Of a stretch of 64,000 nucleotides of DNA, positions 36,060 to 44,217 are shown piece by piece. The notes under the pieces were generated by a model that saw only the letters and a list, made by a program, of their open reading frames with translations, was not told where the DNA came from and did no database searches. The position numbers were made by a program, and so were the translations under genes. The DNA comes from Ramlibacter rhizophilus (GTDB lineage Bacteria; Pseudomonadota; Gammaproteobacteria; Burkholderiales; Burkholderiaceae_C): contig NZ_SMLL01000002.1 of the NCBI RefSeq assembly GCF_004681965.1, forward strand, positions 248,001 to 312,000, given 5' to 3'. Position 1 is the first letter of the stretch; each line of letters opens with the position of its first letter.

Positions 36060-37289
36060 ATGCCACACCAGACCCATGTCGCCATCATCGGCGCCGGTAT
36101 CGGCGGCCTCACTGCCGCCCTGGCACTGCTTCGGGCAGGCGTCGACGTCGATGTCTTCGAAAAAGCGTCCAGCTTCGGGGACGTGGGCGCGGGCCTCCAG
36201 CTCAGCCCGAACGGGACCCGTTGCCTTTTCCATCTTGGACTGGAGTCCGAGGTCATGCGACTGGCTGCGCAGCCCTCGGGCAAGGAGATCCGGCTGTGGA
36301 GCAATGGCCGGCGCTGGACCTTGTTCGATCTGGGAAAAGATGCTGTTCATCGCTATGGCTTCCCCTACCTGATGATGCATCGGGCGGATCTGCATGCGGT
36401 GCTGGTCAAGGCCATCGAGGACATCCGGCCGGGCACGATCCACCTGCAGCGCCGGTACCTGGCGCATCACGAGCATGCGCACGGCGTAACGCTGACGCTG
36501 GAAGGTGGCGCGGCGATGTCGTTCGACGCGCTGGTCGCAGCCGACGGCGTCCACTCCGCCTGTCGCAGCTCGCTCTTCGGTGGCGGTGCCGTCCCCTGGT
36601 TCACCGGCTGCATGGCGTGGCGGGGCCTGGTGCCCCTGGATGCCCTGCCCGCCCGATTCGCGGAGCCTGTCGGAACGAACTGGGTCGGTCCCGGCGCGCA
36701 TGTGGTCACCTACCCGGTTCGCGCGGGCCGGCTGATCAACTTCGTCGGTGTGGTCGAGCGTGAAGACTGGCGCACGGAGTCATGGACCACGCGTGGCACG
36801 ACCGAGGAGTGCCTGCAGGACTTCGCCGGCTGGCACGAGGACGTCCAGCAGTTGATCCGCGGCATCGAGCAACCCTACAAATGGGCGCTGCTGGGGCGCG
36901 ACCCGATGGACCGCTGGTCATTGGGCCGCGTGACGCTGCTCGGTGATGCCTGCCATCCGATGCTGCCCTTCCTGGCGCAGGGCGCCATGATGGCCATCGA
37001 AGACGGTGTCGTGCTGGCCCGGTGCCTCGCCGCGTCGCCGCACGAGCCCGCGGCGGCGCTCCTGCGCTATGAGCAACTGCGCTCGGCCCGCACGGCTCGC
37101 GCCGTCCGGGGGTCCGCCGAGAACGCCCGGCGCTTTCACGACCACACGCTGGCCCAGGAGCAAGGCGCGGCCGAATACGTTGACCGCGAATGGACCCCCG
37201 ACAAGGTCCACGCCCGCTACGACTGGCTCTTCTCGTACGACGCGCTGAGTGTTGCGGTCGAGCCCGTGGCGGACGCCGCCCTGGGCTGA
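36060..37289 (+). CDS. FAD-dependent aromatic monooxygenase (salicylate hydroxylase-like)
   Basis: 409 residues from the ATG at 36060. Class A flavin hydroxylase motifs are present: the dinucleotide fold VAIIGAGIGGLTAALALLRA, the DG motif (LVAADGVHSACRSSLFGG), and the FAD ribityl motif LLGDACHPMLPFLAQGAMMA. Closest in style to salicylate 1-hydroxylase, 3-hydroxybenzoate 6-hydroxylase and 6-hydroxynicotinate 3-monooxygenase, all of which hydroxylate aromatic acids using NAD(P)H. Divergent from LysR; followed after 244 bases by the TRAP/Rieske unit. The exact substrate is not deducible. Confidence 0.88.
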   Translation: MPHQTHVAIIGAGIGGLTAALALLRAGVDVDVFEKASSFGDVGAGLQLSPNGTRCLFHLGLESEVMRLAAQPSGKEIRLWSNGRRWTLFDLGKDAVHRYGFPYLMMHRADLHAVLVKAIEDIRPGTIHLQRRYLAHHEHAHGVTLTLEGGAAMSFDALVAADGVHSACRSSLFGGGAVPWFTGCMAWRGLVPLDALPARFAEPVGTNWVGPGAHVVTYPVRAGRLINFVGVVEREDWRTESWTTRGTTEECLQDFAGWHEDVQQLIRGIEQPYKWALLGRDPMDRWSLGRVTLLGDACHPMLPFLAQGAMMAIEDGVVLARCLAASPHEPAAALLRYEQLRSARTARAVRGSAENARRFHDHTLAQEQGAAEYVDREWTPDKVHARYDWLFSYDALSVAVEPVADAALG

Positions 37290-37328
37290 CAGGGTTCTCA
37301 TCGACGTTGTCAAGAGGGAATCCTAGAA

Positions 37329-37356
37329 GTTGATTGAGCAACGTTGCAACATCAAC
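37329..37356. promoter_or_regulatory. Palindromic site upstream of the TRAP/Rieske operon (shares a 14-base motif with 40842-40855)
   Basis: A 28-base imperfect palindrome: left half GTTGATTGAGCAAC, right half GTTGCAACATCAAC (37343-37356), pairing at 11 of 14 positions around the perfect core GCAACGTTGC. The right half is, base for base, the reverse complement of GTTGATGTTGCAAC found between the divergent VOC and epoxide hydrolase genes. It lies about 180 bases before the TRAP receptor start. Likely operator for a dimeric regulator, most simply the MarR protein at 42099. Confidence 0.6.
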
Positions 37357-37533
37357 ATGATGGCGACTCGAACCGGAGGCTTTCCATCGAACCCGGCTCC
37401 AACTCGACAGCAGGCGATCGGGATTCCGTGCATGCATGCGCGACGAGCGCAACGGTTCACCGAGCTGCATGAGCCCAGCAGGACGCATCGATCCGCGGCT
37501 GTACCCGATCCAACTCAACTGAAGGAGACAAGC

Positions 37534-38580
37534 ATGATCCAGAGACGCAGCATCCTCAAGTCCGGCGCAGCCCTGGCGCTGGGGGCACCGGTCCTCGGCA
37601 GCCTGGCGCAGCAGCCCGTGACGCTGAAGTTCCATACCTTCATGGCGCCGACGTCCAACGTCTGGACGCTGATGCTCAAGCCCTGGATGGAGAAGGTGGA
37701 GAAGGACTCCGGCGGACGCATCAAATTCGAGGCCTACCCCGCCATGCAGCTCGGCGGCACGCCGGTCCAGCTCTACGACCAGGCGCGCGACGGCGTGGTG
37801 GACGTGGTCTGGACGCTGCCGGGGTACACCGCGGGCCGGTTCGTTCGTTCCGAAGCGTTCGAGCTTCCGTTCATGATGAACGAGGCCGAGGCGACCTCGC
37901 GTGCGTTCTGGGAGTACATCCAGCAGAACGCGCCCGACGAGTTCAAGGACACCAAGGTGCTGGCGCTGCACGTTCACGGCCCGGGCGTGTTCCATTCGAC
38001 CCGCCAGATCAAGTCGCCGAAGGACTTGAACGGAATGAAGGTTCGTGCACCCACCCGCCAGGTTGCCAAGCTGCTCGGTGCGTACGGCGCGATTCCCGTG
38101 GGGATGCCGCTTCCGGCCGTTTCGGACGCACTCGCCAAGGGGACCATCGACGGACTGGCCACGCCCTGGGATGTCGTGCCCTCGGTGAAGGTGCACGAGC
38201 TCACCAAGTTCTCGACCGAGTTCCCGCGCGACGCACCCGCCATGTACACCGGCACCTTCGTCATGGCGATGAACCCGGCCAAGTACAACGCGCTGCCGCC
38301 CGATCTGAAGAAGGTGATCGACGACAACTCGGGCATGCTCACCTCGGGCCTGTTCGGCAAGATCACGCAGGACAGCGACTCGATCGGCAAGAAGGCCGCC
38401 GAGAGCCGCGGCAACACGATCTACACGCTGTCCGATGCAGAGGCGAAGGAGTTCATGAAGCTCTCCTCGAAGATCGACCAGGAGTGGGTCGCCGACATGA
38501 ACAGCCGTGGCCACGACGGCAAGCGCTTGCTCGAATCCGCCAAGTCACTGATTGCCAAGCACGGCAAGAAGGCGTCCTGA
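37534..38580 (+). CDS. TRAP transporter periplasmic solute receptor (DctP/TAXI-like)
   Basis: 348 residues from the ATG at 37534 with GAAGGAGA upstream. Signal sequence MIQRRSILKSGAALALGAPV may be exported folded (RR) though the motif is weak. The receptor has TLKFHTFMAPTSNVWTLMLK, GRIKFEAYPAMQLGGTPVQL and the ligand-arginine region FHSTRQIKSPKDLNGMKVRA of DctP receptors. No DctQ/DctM membrane genes follow; instead a Rieske oxygenase gene begins 29 bases later. Probably binds the organic acid fed into the cluster. Confidence 0.9.
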   Translation: MIQRRSILKSGAALALGAPVLGSLAQQPVTLKFHTFMAPTSNVWTLMLKPWMEKVEKDSGGRIKFEAYPAMQLGGTPVQLYDQARDGVVDVVWTLPGYTAGRFVRSEAFELPFMMNEAEATSRAFWEYIQQNAPDEFKDTKVLALHVHGPGVFHSTRQIKSPKDLNGMKVRAPTRQVAKLLGAYGAIPVGMPLPAVSDALAKGTIDGLATPWDVVPSVKVHELTKFSTEFPRDAPAMYTGTFVMAMNPAKYNALPPDLKKVIDDNSGMLTSGLFGKITQDSDSIGKKAAESRGNTIYTLSDAEAKEFMKLSSKIDQEWVADMNSRGHDGKRLLESAKSLIAKHGKKAS

Positions 38581-38609
38581 ACCATCGCAACGCATAGAGG
38601 AGACCCATC

Positions 38610-39692
38610 ATGTTCATCATGAATGCCTGGTACATCGCGGCCTGGGCCAGCGAGATCGGCGAGAAGCCGTTCGCGCGGACGATCTGCAACGAGCCGCTCG
38701 TTTTCTTCCGTGACAAGGTCTCCGGCAAGATTGCCGCCCTCGAGGACAAGTGCTGCCACCGTGCAGCGCCCTTGTCGCTCGGCGTGGTGGTCGAGGCCGG
38801 CCTGCAATGCGGCTACCACGGCGTGGTGCACGACTGCTCCGGGCGCTGCGTGCACATCCCGGGCCAGGACAAGATTCCGGCGCGGGCCAAGGTTCGCGCC
38901 TACCCGGCCGTGGAGAAGAACGAATTTATTTGGGTGTGGATGGGAAATCCGGAGCTGGCCGACGAGTCGAAGATCATCGACTACCCGTTCAATGACGACC
39001 ACGAGAAGTGGCCGCACCACCAGGGCTTCTATCACATCAAGTCCAACTACGTGCTGATGGTGGACAACCTCATGGACCTGACCCACCTGGGGTACGTGCA
39101 CGGCTCGACCATCGGCGGAAATCCCCAGACGCACGTGGAAGCCTTGATGGACGTCCACAAGACCGAAACCAGCCTCAGCTACGTGCGCTGGATGCTCAAC
39201 TCCATCCCGCCGCCCACCTATGTCGCGGCCGTGGGATTCAAGGGCCGCGTGGACCGGTGGCAGGAGTTCGAATTCGCCCCCCCGAGCAATGTCCTGCAAT
39301 GGAGCGGCGCCGTCGACGCCGGGACCGGTGCGCGTGAAAACGGCAACCGGGAAGGCGGGTTCTCGCTTCGCATCTTCCACGGCCTCACGCCGGAGACGGA
39401 GAATTCCTGCTTCTACTTCTATGCCCCGGCGAACGGCTATCGCCAGGACGACCCGACCGCGACCGACGACCTGATGAAGCACATCTCGACGGCGTTCATG
39501 GAAGACTTGCTGGTCTGCGAAGGGCAGCAGAAGCGGCTGGAGCGATTCGGCGAGTCGGATCTCGTGGACATCGCCTCCGACGCGAGCCGCATTCACCTGC
39601 GCCGCATCATCAACCGGATGGAACAGGAAGACGCCCGGCTTCGGCAACCGGCCGCGCCCCGCTCGCGCGTGCCGGAGGTCGTAGCGCAGTAG
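38610..39692 (+). CDS. Rieske non-heme iron aromatic oxygenase (VanA-like)
   Basis: 360 residues from the ATG at 38610 with GAGGAG upstream. The Rieske centre is Cys48-x-His50 and Cys67-x2-His70 (DKCCHRAAPLSLG, LQCGYHG). The mononuclear iron site is Asp156, His159 and His164 (NLMDLTHLGYVH). Length and lack of a beta subunit put it with vanillate O-demethylase/phenoxybenzoate-type oxygenases, which demethylate or hydroxylate aromatic acids. The usual ferredoxin-reductase partner (VanB) is not in the window. Ends at a strong hairpin at 39698-39728. Confidence 0.93.
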   Translation: MFIMNAWYIAAWASEIGEKPFARTICNEPLVFFRDKVSGKIAALEDKCCHRAAPLSLGVVVEAGLQCGYHGVVHDCSGRCVHIPGQDKIPARAKVRAYPAVEKNEFIWVWMGNPELADESKIIDYPFNDDHEKWPHHQGFYHIKSNYVLMVDNLMDLTHLGYVHGSTIGGNPQTHVEALMDVHKTETSLSYVRWMLNSIPPPTYVAAVGFKGRVDRWQEFEFAPPSNVLQWSGAVDAGTGARENGNREGGFSLRIFHGLTPETENSCFYFYAPANGYRQDDPTATDDLMKHISTAFMEDLLVCEGQQKRLERFGESDLVDIASDASRIHLRRIINRMEQEDARLRQPAAPRSRVPEVVAQ

Positions 39693-39697
39693 AAAGG

Positions 39698-39728
39698 AAA
39701 AGGGGTCGGCGACGAGCCGACCCCTTTT
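39698..39728. terminator. Bidirectional rho-independent terminator
   Basis: AAAAGGGGTCGGC, loop GACGA, GCCGACCCCTTTT forms a perfect 13-base stem with A- and T-runs on both ends. It sits 6 bases after the Rieske stop and 18 before the stop of the convergent GST gene, so it can end both transcripts. Confidence 0.9.
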
Positions 39729-39745
39729 CTTCCACGCCCAGCCTC

Positions 39746-40357
39746 TCAGCCGACCCGTTGAACAGCCGGACGTTGCGCAACCGCCTTCAACCAGCGATCG
39801 ATGGACGGCGTATCGCCAAGTTTCCCGTCCGAAAGCTGCTTGACGCGGCCGAGCCAACCCGCGGTGGAACAGAACGATGGGATGTCGGCGATGGAGTACT
39901 CGCCGCAGATGAATTCGCGCTGTGAAAGGCGCCGCTCCAGCACGTTGAACAGTCGCACGGCCTCGGTGCCGAAGCGCTCGACGGTGCCGGGAATGCGCTG
40001 CGCGAGGTCTGCGTAATGATGCAATTGCGGCAGGGTCGCCCCCAGGGCGCCGGTCCCCCAGAACAGCCATGCCAGGGTGTCGGCACGTGCCGCACCCGAC
40101 GGCGGCAGCAGCCGGCCCGACTTCTCGGCGAGATAGATCAGGATCGCACCGGTCTCGAACACCGCGACTTTTTCTTGCGGGCCCTCGTCGACGATGGCGG
40201 GAATCTTGTTGTTCGGCGAAATCTCGAGGTACTTGGGATCGAACTGCTCGCCCTTGGTGATGTCGATGGTTTGCGTCCGGTACGCCTCGCCGGACTCCTC
40301 GAGCATGATCTGCGCCTTGCGGCTGTTCGGACCCGGGTAGGTGAAGAAGGTGATCAT
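39746..40357 (-). CDS. Glutathione S-transferase
   Basis: 203 residues: FFTYPGPNSRKAQIMLEESG carries the serine-type glutathione site of beta/nu-like (YfcG/YghU) GSTs, followed by NNKIPAIVDEGP with the cis-proline and FETGAILIYLAEKSGRLLPP. The C-domain ends with EYSIADIPSFCSTAGWLGRV. It is 9 bases after the VOC gene and convergent with the Rieske gene. In this cluster it could open epoxides or remove thioether groups (inference). Confidence 0.92.
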   Translation of the reverse strand: MITFFTYPGPNSRKAQIMLEESGEAYRTQTIDITKGEQFDPKYLEISPNNKIPAIVDEGPQEKVAVFETGAILIYLAEKSGRLLPPSGAARADTLAWLFWGTGALGATLPQLHHYADLAQRIPGTVERFGTEAVRLFNVLERRLSQREFICGEYSIADIPSFCSTAGWLGRVKQLSDGKLGDTPSIDRWLKAVAQRPAVQRVG

Positions 40358-40366
40358 CCCGGTCCT

Positions 40367-40804
40367 TCAGGCAGCGACCGTCTTGGAGTCGATCAGCTCG
40401 ATCTTGTAGCCATCAGGATCCTGGACAAAGGCCAGGTGCAGCGTGTCGTTCTTCATCGGGCCCGGCGCACGGGTGATGTTCGCGCCCTTGCGCTTCAACT
40501 CTTCGCACGTGGCGTAGATGTCGTCCACGGCAATGGCCAGGTGCCCGTAGGCGTTGCCGATGTCGTAGGCCTTGTCCTGGTCCCAGTTATGGGTGAGCTC
40601 CACGACGGCGTGGTTGATTTCCGGCCCGTAGCCCACGAAGGCGAGCGAGAAGCGCCCTTCGGGGTAGTCCTTGCGCCGAAGCACCTTCATGCCGAGCAGG
40701 CGGGTGTAGAAATCGAGCGAAGCATCCAGGTCGCGAACGCGGATCATGGTGTGCATCACACGGTGGTTCGCCTGGTGCGGCGCTGGGGAATCGGTCGTGC
40801 CCAT
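40367..40804 (-). CDS. Glyoxalase I-like VOC protein
   Basis: 145 residues from the ATG at 40804 with GGAGAC upstream. It has the glyoxalase I layout: HTMIRVRDLDASLDFYTRLL with GMKVLRR, NHAVVELTHNWDQDKAYDIG, YGHLAIAVDDIYATCEELKR and DPDGYKIELIDSK. The four metal ligands (His, Glu, His, Glu) are recognisable in HTMI, VVELTH, GHLAI and KIELID. Most like lactoylglutathione lyase, which turns the glutathione hemithioacetal of methylglyoxal into S-lactoylglutathione. Its 4-residue-long N-tail is extended by about 12 polar residues. Co-transcribed with the GST; glutathione is the shared cofactor. Confidence 0.9.
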   Translation of the reverse strand: MGTTDSPAPHQANHRVMHTMIRVRDLDASLDFYTRLLGMKVLRRKDYPEGRFSLAFVGYGPEINHAVVELTHNWDQDKAYDIGNAYGHLAIAVDDIYATCEELKRKGANITRAPGPMKNDTLHLAFVQDPDGYKIELIDSKTVAA

Positions 40805-40830
40805 CGGGTCTCCTTCCACGGTTTTGGGTT

Positions 40831-40862
40831 GCAGAATCAACGTTGATGTTGCAACATTCTGC
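40831..40862. promoter_or_regulatory. Nested palindromes between the divergent VOC and epoxide hydrolase genes
   Basis: Outer arms GCAGAAT (40831-40837) and ATTCTGC (40856-40862) enclose two overlapping perfect palindromes, ATCAACGTTGAT (40836-40847) and TGTTGCAACA (40847-40856). The segment GTTGATGTTGCAAC (40842-40855) is identical, in opposite orientation, to 37343-37356. It is about 27 bases from the VOC start and 44 bases from the epoxide hydrolase start, a position suited to repressing both directions. Confidence 0.65.
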
Positions 40863-40905
40863 GCGACGCCAACCAAGTTTTCAAATCCTTTTTCGGGAGA
40901 CTCCG

Positions 40906-42039
40906 ATGAGCCAGGAGACACGATTCACGCTCCACGCCGAACAGGCGCTACTCGATCGCATCGCGCGGCAGGTTGCCGAGTACGAGTGGCCGAAGACACC
41001 GGCTGGCGCCGGCTGGGAAATGGGTGTCGATCCGGCCACGCTGAAGTACGTCGCCGAGCGCTGGACCCACGGGTTCGACTGGCGCGTTCAGGAGGCCCGC
41101 CTCAACGAACTGTCCCATTTCAAGGCCCGCGTGGGCGCCGTGGACCTGCACTACGTCCGCATCGACGCGACGGGCCCGCGCACCGGTGTTCCGGTCGTGT
41201 TGATGCACGGATGGCCGGGCTGCTTCCTCGAGTACATCGAGGTGGGGCGCGAGCTGGCACGCCGCGGATTCGACGCGGTGCTGGTCTCCCTGCCGGGAGT
41301 CGGCTTCTCCAGCGCGCCGGACCAGGTCCTGGGCCCGCGTGGCGTCGCCGCACTGGTGCATGAACTCATGACCCGCGTCCTCGGCCACGAGCGCTATGTT
41401 GCGCATGGGGCCGACTGGGGCTCGATCATTGCCGGATGGCTGGGCTTCGATCATGGGCAGCACTGCATCGGCACCCACATGACCATGGCCAGCCCGAAGT
41501 TCGTGGCCGGTGCCGCATCCACGGAGCAGGAGCAGCAGTGGCTGGCCGGTTTCCGCGAGCGCTTCGAGGATGACGGCGCCTACTTCCGGCTGCAGACCTC
41601 CCGGCCGCTGACCGCCGGCTTCGCGCTGTCGAACAACCCGGTCGGCCTGCTCGCGTGGATGCTGGAGAAGTTCGCGGCCTGGGGCGACCCGGCCGAGGGC
41701 CAGAAGTCCGCCGTCTACCAGACGCCCGAGCGCGCCGACCGCGTGCTGCGCAACGTGATGCTGTACCTGGTGACGAACAGCGTGGCCACGTCCATGTGGA
41801 TCTATCGCGGCATCACGACCGAAGGGCCGCCAGGCTACCCCGGCGGCAAGCGCGTCGAGACGCCGACCGCTTTCGCGGCAACGCGTGACCCGATCTTCGT
41901 TCCGCCGCCCCGCAGCCTGGTCGACAAGGTCTACCGGGTGGTGCGCTGGACCGAGTTCTCCGCGGGCGGTCATTTCCCCGGCTACGACGTCCCGGATGCG
42001 CTGGCCGCAGACATTGCCGAGTTCTCGGCGAACCTGTGA
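40906..42039 (+). CDS. Epoxide hydrolase (EphA/EHN-type alpha/beta hydrolase)
   Basis: 377 residues from the ATG at 40906 with GGGAGA upstream. It has the N-terminal EHN lid (LHAEQALLDRIARQVAEYEW, ERWTHGFDWRVQEARLNEL), the oxyanion HGWPG at 101-105, the nucleophile Asp170 in HGADWGS and the catalytic His356 in SAGGHFPG. The fold hydrolyses epoxides to vicinal diols. Followed 59 bases later by MarR. With Rieske oxygenase, two GSTs and a glyoxalase in the same cluster, an epoxide intermediate or an epoxidised aromatic/terpenoid substrate is plausible (inference). Confidence 0.92.
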   Translation: MSQETRFTLHAEQALLDRIARQVAEYEWPKTPAGAGWEMGVDPATLKYVAERWTHGFDWRVQEARLNELSHFKARVGAVDLHYVRIDATGPRTGVPVVLMHGWPGCFLEYIEVGRELARRGFDAVLVSLPGVGFSSAPDQVLGPRGVAALVHELMTRVLGHERYVAHGADWGSIIAGWLGFDHGQHCIGTHMTMASPKFVAGAASTEQEQQWLAGFRERFEDDGAYFRLQTSRPLTAGFALSNNPVGLLAWMLEKFAAWGDPAEGQKSAVYQTPERADRVLRNVMLYLVTNSVATSMWIYRGITTEGPPGYPGGKRVETPTAFAATRDPIFVPPPRSLVDKVYRVVRWTEFSAGGHFPGYDVPDALAADIAEFSANL

Positions 42040-42098
42040 TGCCGGCCCCAAGGCCGACCCGTTAAAGTCGGCGCTGGGATACGCAGACGAATTCACCG

Positions 42099-42674
42099 AT
42101 GGCAACAGCCGCAACCCGGGTCACCGCCGCCGCGCCGAGCAAGGCCCGGCGCGAGGTTCTCGACCTCTCGCATTACGCGACCTACTTCTTCACGGTACTG
42201 GCCAACAAGCTGTCGAGCGGGGCCTCGCGCCTGTACCTCAGGCGATTCGGAATCGGCATCATCGAATGGCGTGTCATGGCCATGCTGGCGATCGAGCCTC
42301 GGATTGCACCGGCGCGGATTTCGCAGGTCATCGGGCTGGACAAGGCCTCGATCAGCCGCGAGTCACGCAAGCTCGAGGAAAAGGGCTACCTGATCGTGTC
42401 CAGCGATGAAACGTCCTCGCGTCGCAAGACCCTGGAGCTGTCCCCCAAAGGCTACGAGCTGCACGACCAGGTGATCCAGGTTGCCCTGGAGCGGGAGCGA
42501 CGACTTCTGTCCGACCTGACCAGCGAGGAAGCCGACCTCTTCCTCGATCTGCTGGCCCGCACGACGGCCAAGATTCCGTACGTGAACGAGTTCGACCCCG
42601 GCTCCACCGCCGCGACGCGCACGCCGAACAAGCGGCGCGGCGGTGCACCGACCCGCTTGACCAAAGTCCGTTGA
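42099..42674 (+). CDS. MarR-family transcriptional regulator
   Basis: 191 residues. Helices of the dimer interface (SHYATYFFTVLANKLSSGAS), the winged helix (RISQVIGLDKASISRESRKL, EKGYLIVSSDETSSRRKTLE) and the C-terminal helix are all recognisable. It is basic at both ends. MarR dimers bind palindromes with TTGCAA-like cores, and the cluster contains two sites with GTTGCAAC (37343-37356 and 40842-40855), one before its own operon. Autorepression and induction by an aromatic acid or CoA ester are the expected behaviour. Confidence 0.92.
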   Translation: MATAATRVTAAAPSKARREVLDLSHYATYFFTVLANKLSSGASRLYLRRFGIGIIEWRVMAMLAIEPRIAPARISQVIGLDKASISRESRKLEEKGYLIVSSDETSSRRKTLELSPKGYELHDQVIQVALERERRLLSDLTSEEADLFLDLLARTTAKIPYVNEFDPGSTAATRTPNKRRGGAPTRLTKVR

Positions 42675-42708
42675 GCGCGCTTGCGCGCGGTTTCGAGGAG
42701 CCTTTCGA

Positions 42709-44148
42709 GTGAACACCGCCACGCTGCGCGCAGACTGGCTGCTGGCCTCGGCGCGCGCTGGCTCGATCGAGCCAGGGGTGGAGGTCCGCTACGACGCGTC
42801 CGGCGTCCGCGCCATCGAGCGGGATGTGCAAGGGGGCGGCGCCATGCTGCTCATGCCGCCGCTGGCCAACGCGCACGACCACGGCCGCGGCATCCGCTCG
42901 CTGGCCTACGGCGCGCTCGACGCGCCCGTGGAGGCGTGGGTTCCCGCGACCTACACCCTGCCCCCGGTGGACCCTTATCTGGTTGCTGCAGCTGCGTTCT
43001 GCCGCATGGCGCGCAGCGGCATCGGCCATGTGGTGCACTGTCATCTGTCGCGCGACCCGCGCACGCTGGTGCGCGAGGCCGAGGCGGTGTGCCGCGCCGC
43101 CCGCGACGTGGGCATCCGGCTGGCGTTCGTCGTCCCCATGCGCGACCGGCACCGGCTTGGTTACGGGCCCGACGAATCCATCCTGCAGTGGCTGGACGCT
43201 TCGGACGCCGACGCCATCCGCACGCGCTGGTTGCGGCCGATCGCCTCCGTCGAGGAGCAGATGGCCGTGGTCGAAGAGATCGCCGAGGCGTACGAGTCGC
43301 CCCGCTTCCAGGTGCAGTACGGGCCCGTCGGCGCCGAATGGTGCTCTGATCCGCTGCTGGAGCGGATTGCCACTGCATCGGCCGCCAGCGGCCGCCGCGT
43401 GCACACGCACCTGCTGGAGTCACGCTACCAGCGCGCTTGGGCGGATCGCACGTACCCGCAAGGCATCGTGCGCCACCTCGACCAGATCGGACTGCTGTCG
43501 CCGCGGCTCACGGTGGCGCATGGCACCTGGCTGCACCCGGACGAATGCGAGCTCCTCGCCAGCCGCGGCGTGCTCGTCTCGATCAACACGAGTTCCAACC
43601 TGCGGCTGCGCTCCGGCATCGCGCCCCTGCGGCACATCCGGGAAGCGGGCCTGAAGTTCGCCGTCGGCCTGGACGCGCTCGCGCTGGACGACGACGACGA
43701 CCTGCTGCGCGAGATGCGGCTGCTGCGGCTTCTGCATGCCGGCACCGGCTTCGACGCCGGCGTGCCGAGCGACGCCGTGCTGGAGGCAGCCTGCTGCCAC
43801 GGCGCGGCCGCAGCGGGCATCGACGGGGCGGGCGACATTGCGATCGGCGGACCGGCCGACCTGCTGCTGCTCGATCTGAAGCGCGAAGTCGCCGACTTGT
43901 GCGAACCCCTGTCGGACGTAGCGACGCTGTTCCATGCGCGCGCAACCGCGGCGAACGTCCGAACGCTCGTGGTGGCTGGCCAGACCGTCGTGCAGGACGG
44001 CGCGGTGCTTGGCGTGGACGAAGCGGCGGTCGTGTCGGAATTGCACGAGCAGCTGCGAGCCCATTCAGGCGCGATGGCGCAGTTCCTGCCGCTGCTGCGC
44101 CGCTACCAGGAGGCGCTGGCAAGGTTCTACGAACGAAGGGCCGACTGA
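42709..44148 (+). CDS. Amidohydrolase of the cytosine deaminase/TRZ-ATZ type
   Basis: 479 residues from the GTG at 42709 with GAGGAG upstream. The metal motif at the first strand reads LANAHDHGRGIR (HxH, with the second His replaced in spacing as HDH), later HLLESRYQRAW and VAHGTWLHPDECE provide the other ligands, and VGLDALALDDDDDLL the aspartate. Typical substrates are cyclic amides, deaminated heterocycles or chlorotriazines. Follows MarR by 34 bases and is probably in the same transcript, but the link to oxygenase and epoxide chemistry is not obvious. Confidence 0.88.
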   Translation: MNTATLRADWLLASARAGSIEPGVEVRYDASGVRAIERDVQGGGAMLLMPPLANAHDHGRGIRSLAYGALDAPVEAWVPATYTLPPVDPYLVAAAAFCRMARSGIGHVVHCHLSRDPRTLVREAEAVCRAARDVGIRLAFVVPMRDRHRLGYGPDESILQWLDASDADAIRTRWLRPIASVEEQMAVVEEIAEAYESPRFQVQYGPVGAEWCSDPLLERIATASAASGRRVHTHLLESRYQRAWADRTYPQGIVRHLDQIGLLSPRLTVAHGTWLHPDECELLASRGVLVSINTSSNLRLRSGIAPLRHIREAGLKFAVGLDALALDDDDDLLREMRLLRLLHAGTGFDAGVPSDAVLEAACCHGAAAAGIDGAGDIAIGGPADLLLLDLKREVADLCEPLSDVATLFHARATAANVRTLVVAGQTVVQDGAVLGVDEAAVVSELHEQLRAHSGAMAQFLPLLRRYQEALARFYERRAD

Positions 44149-44217
44149 GCTGGAGACTCGCGGTGCGCCCTGATTTGTCATGTGCCAAGCCCCCCGACGC
44201 GTGCGAGTGGACCCGGC

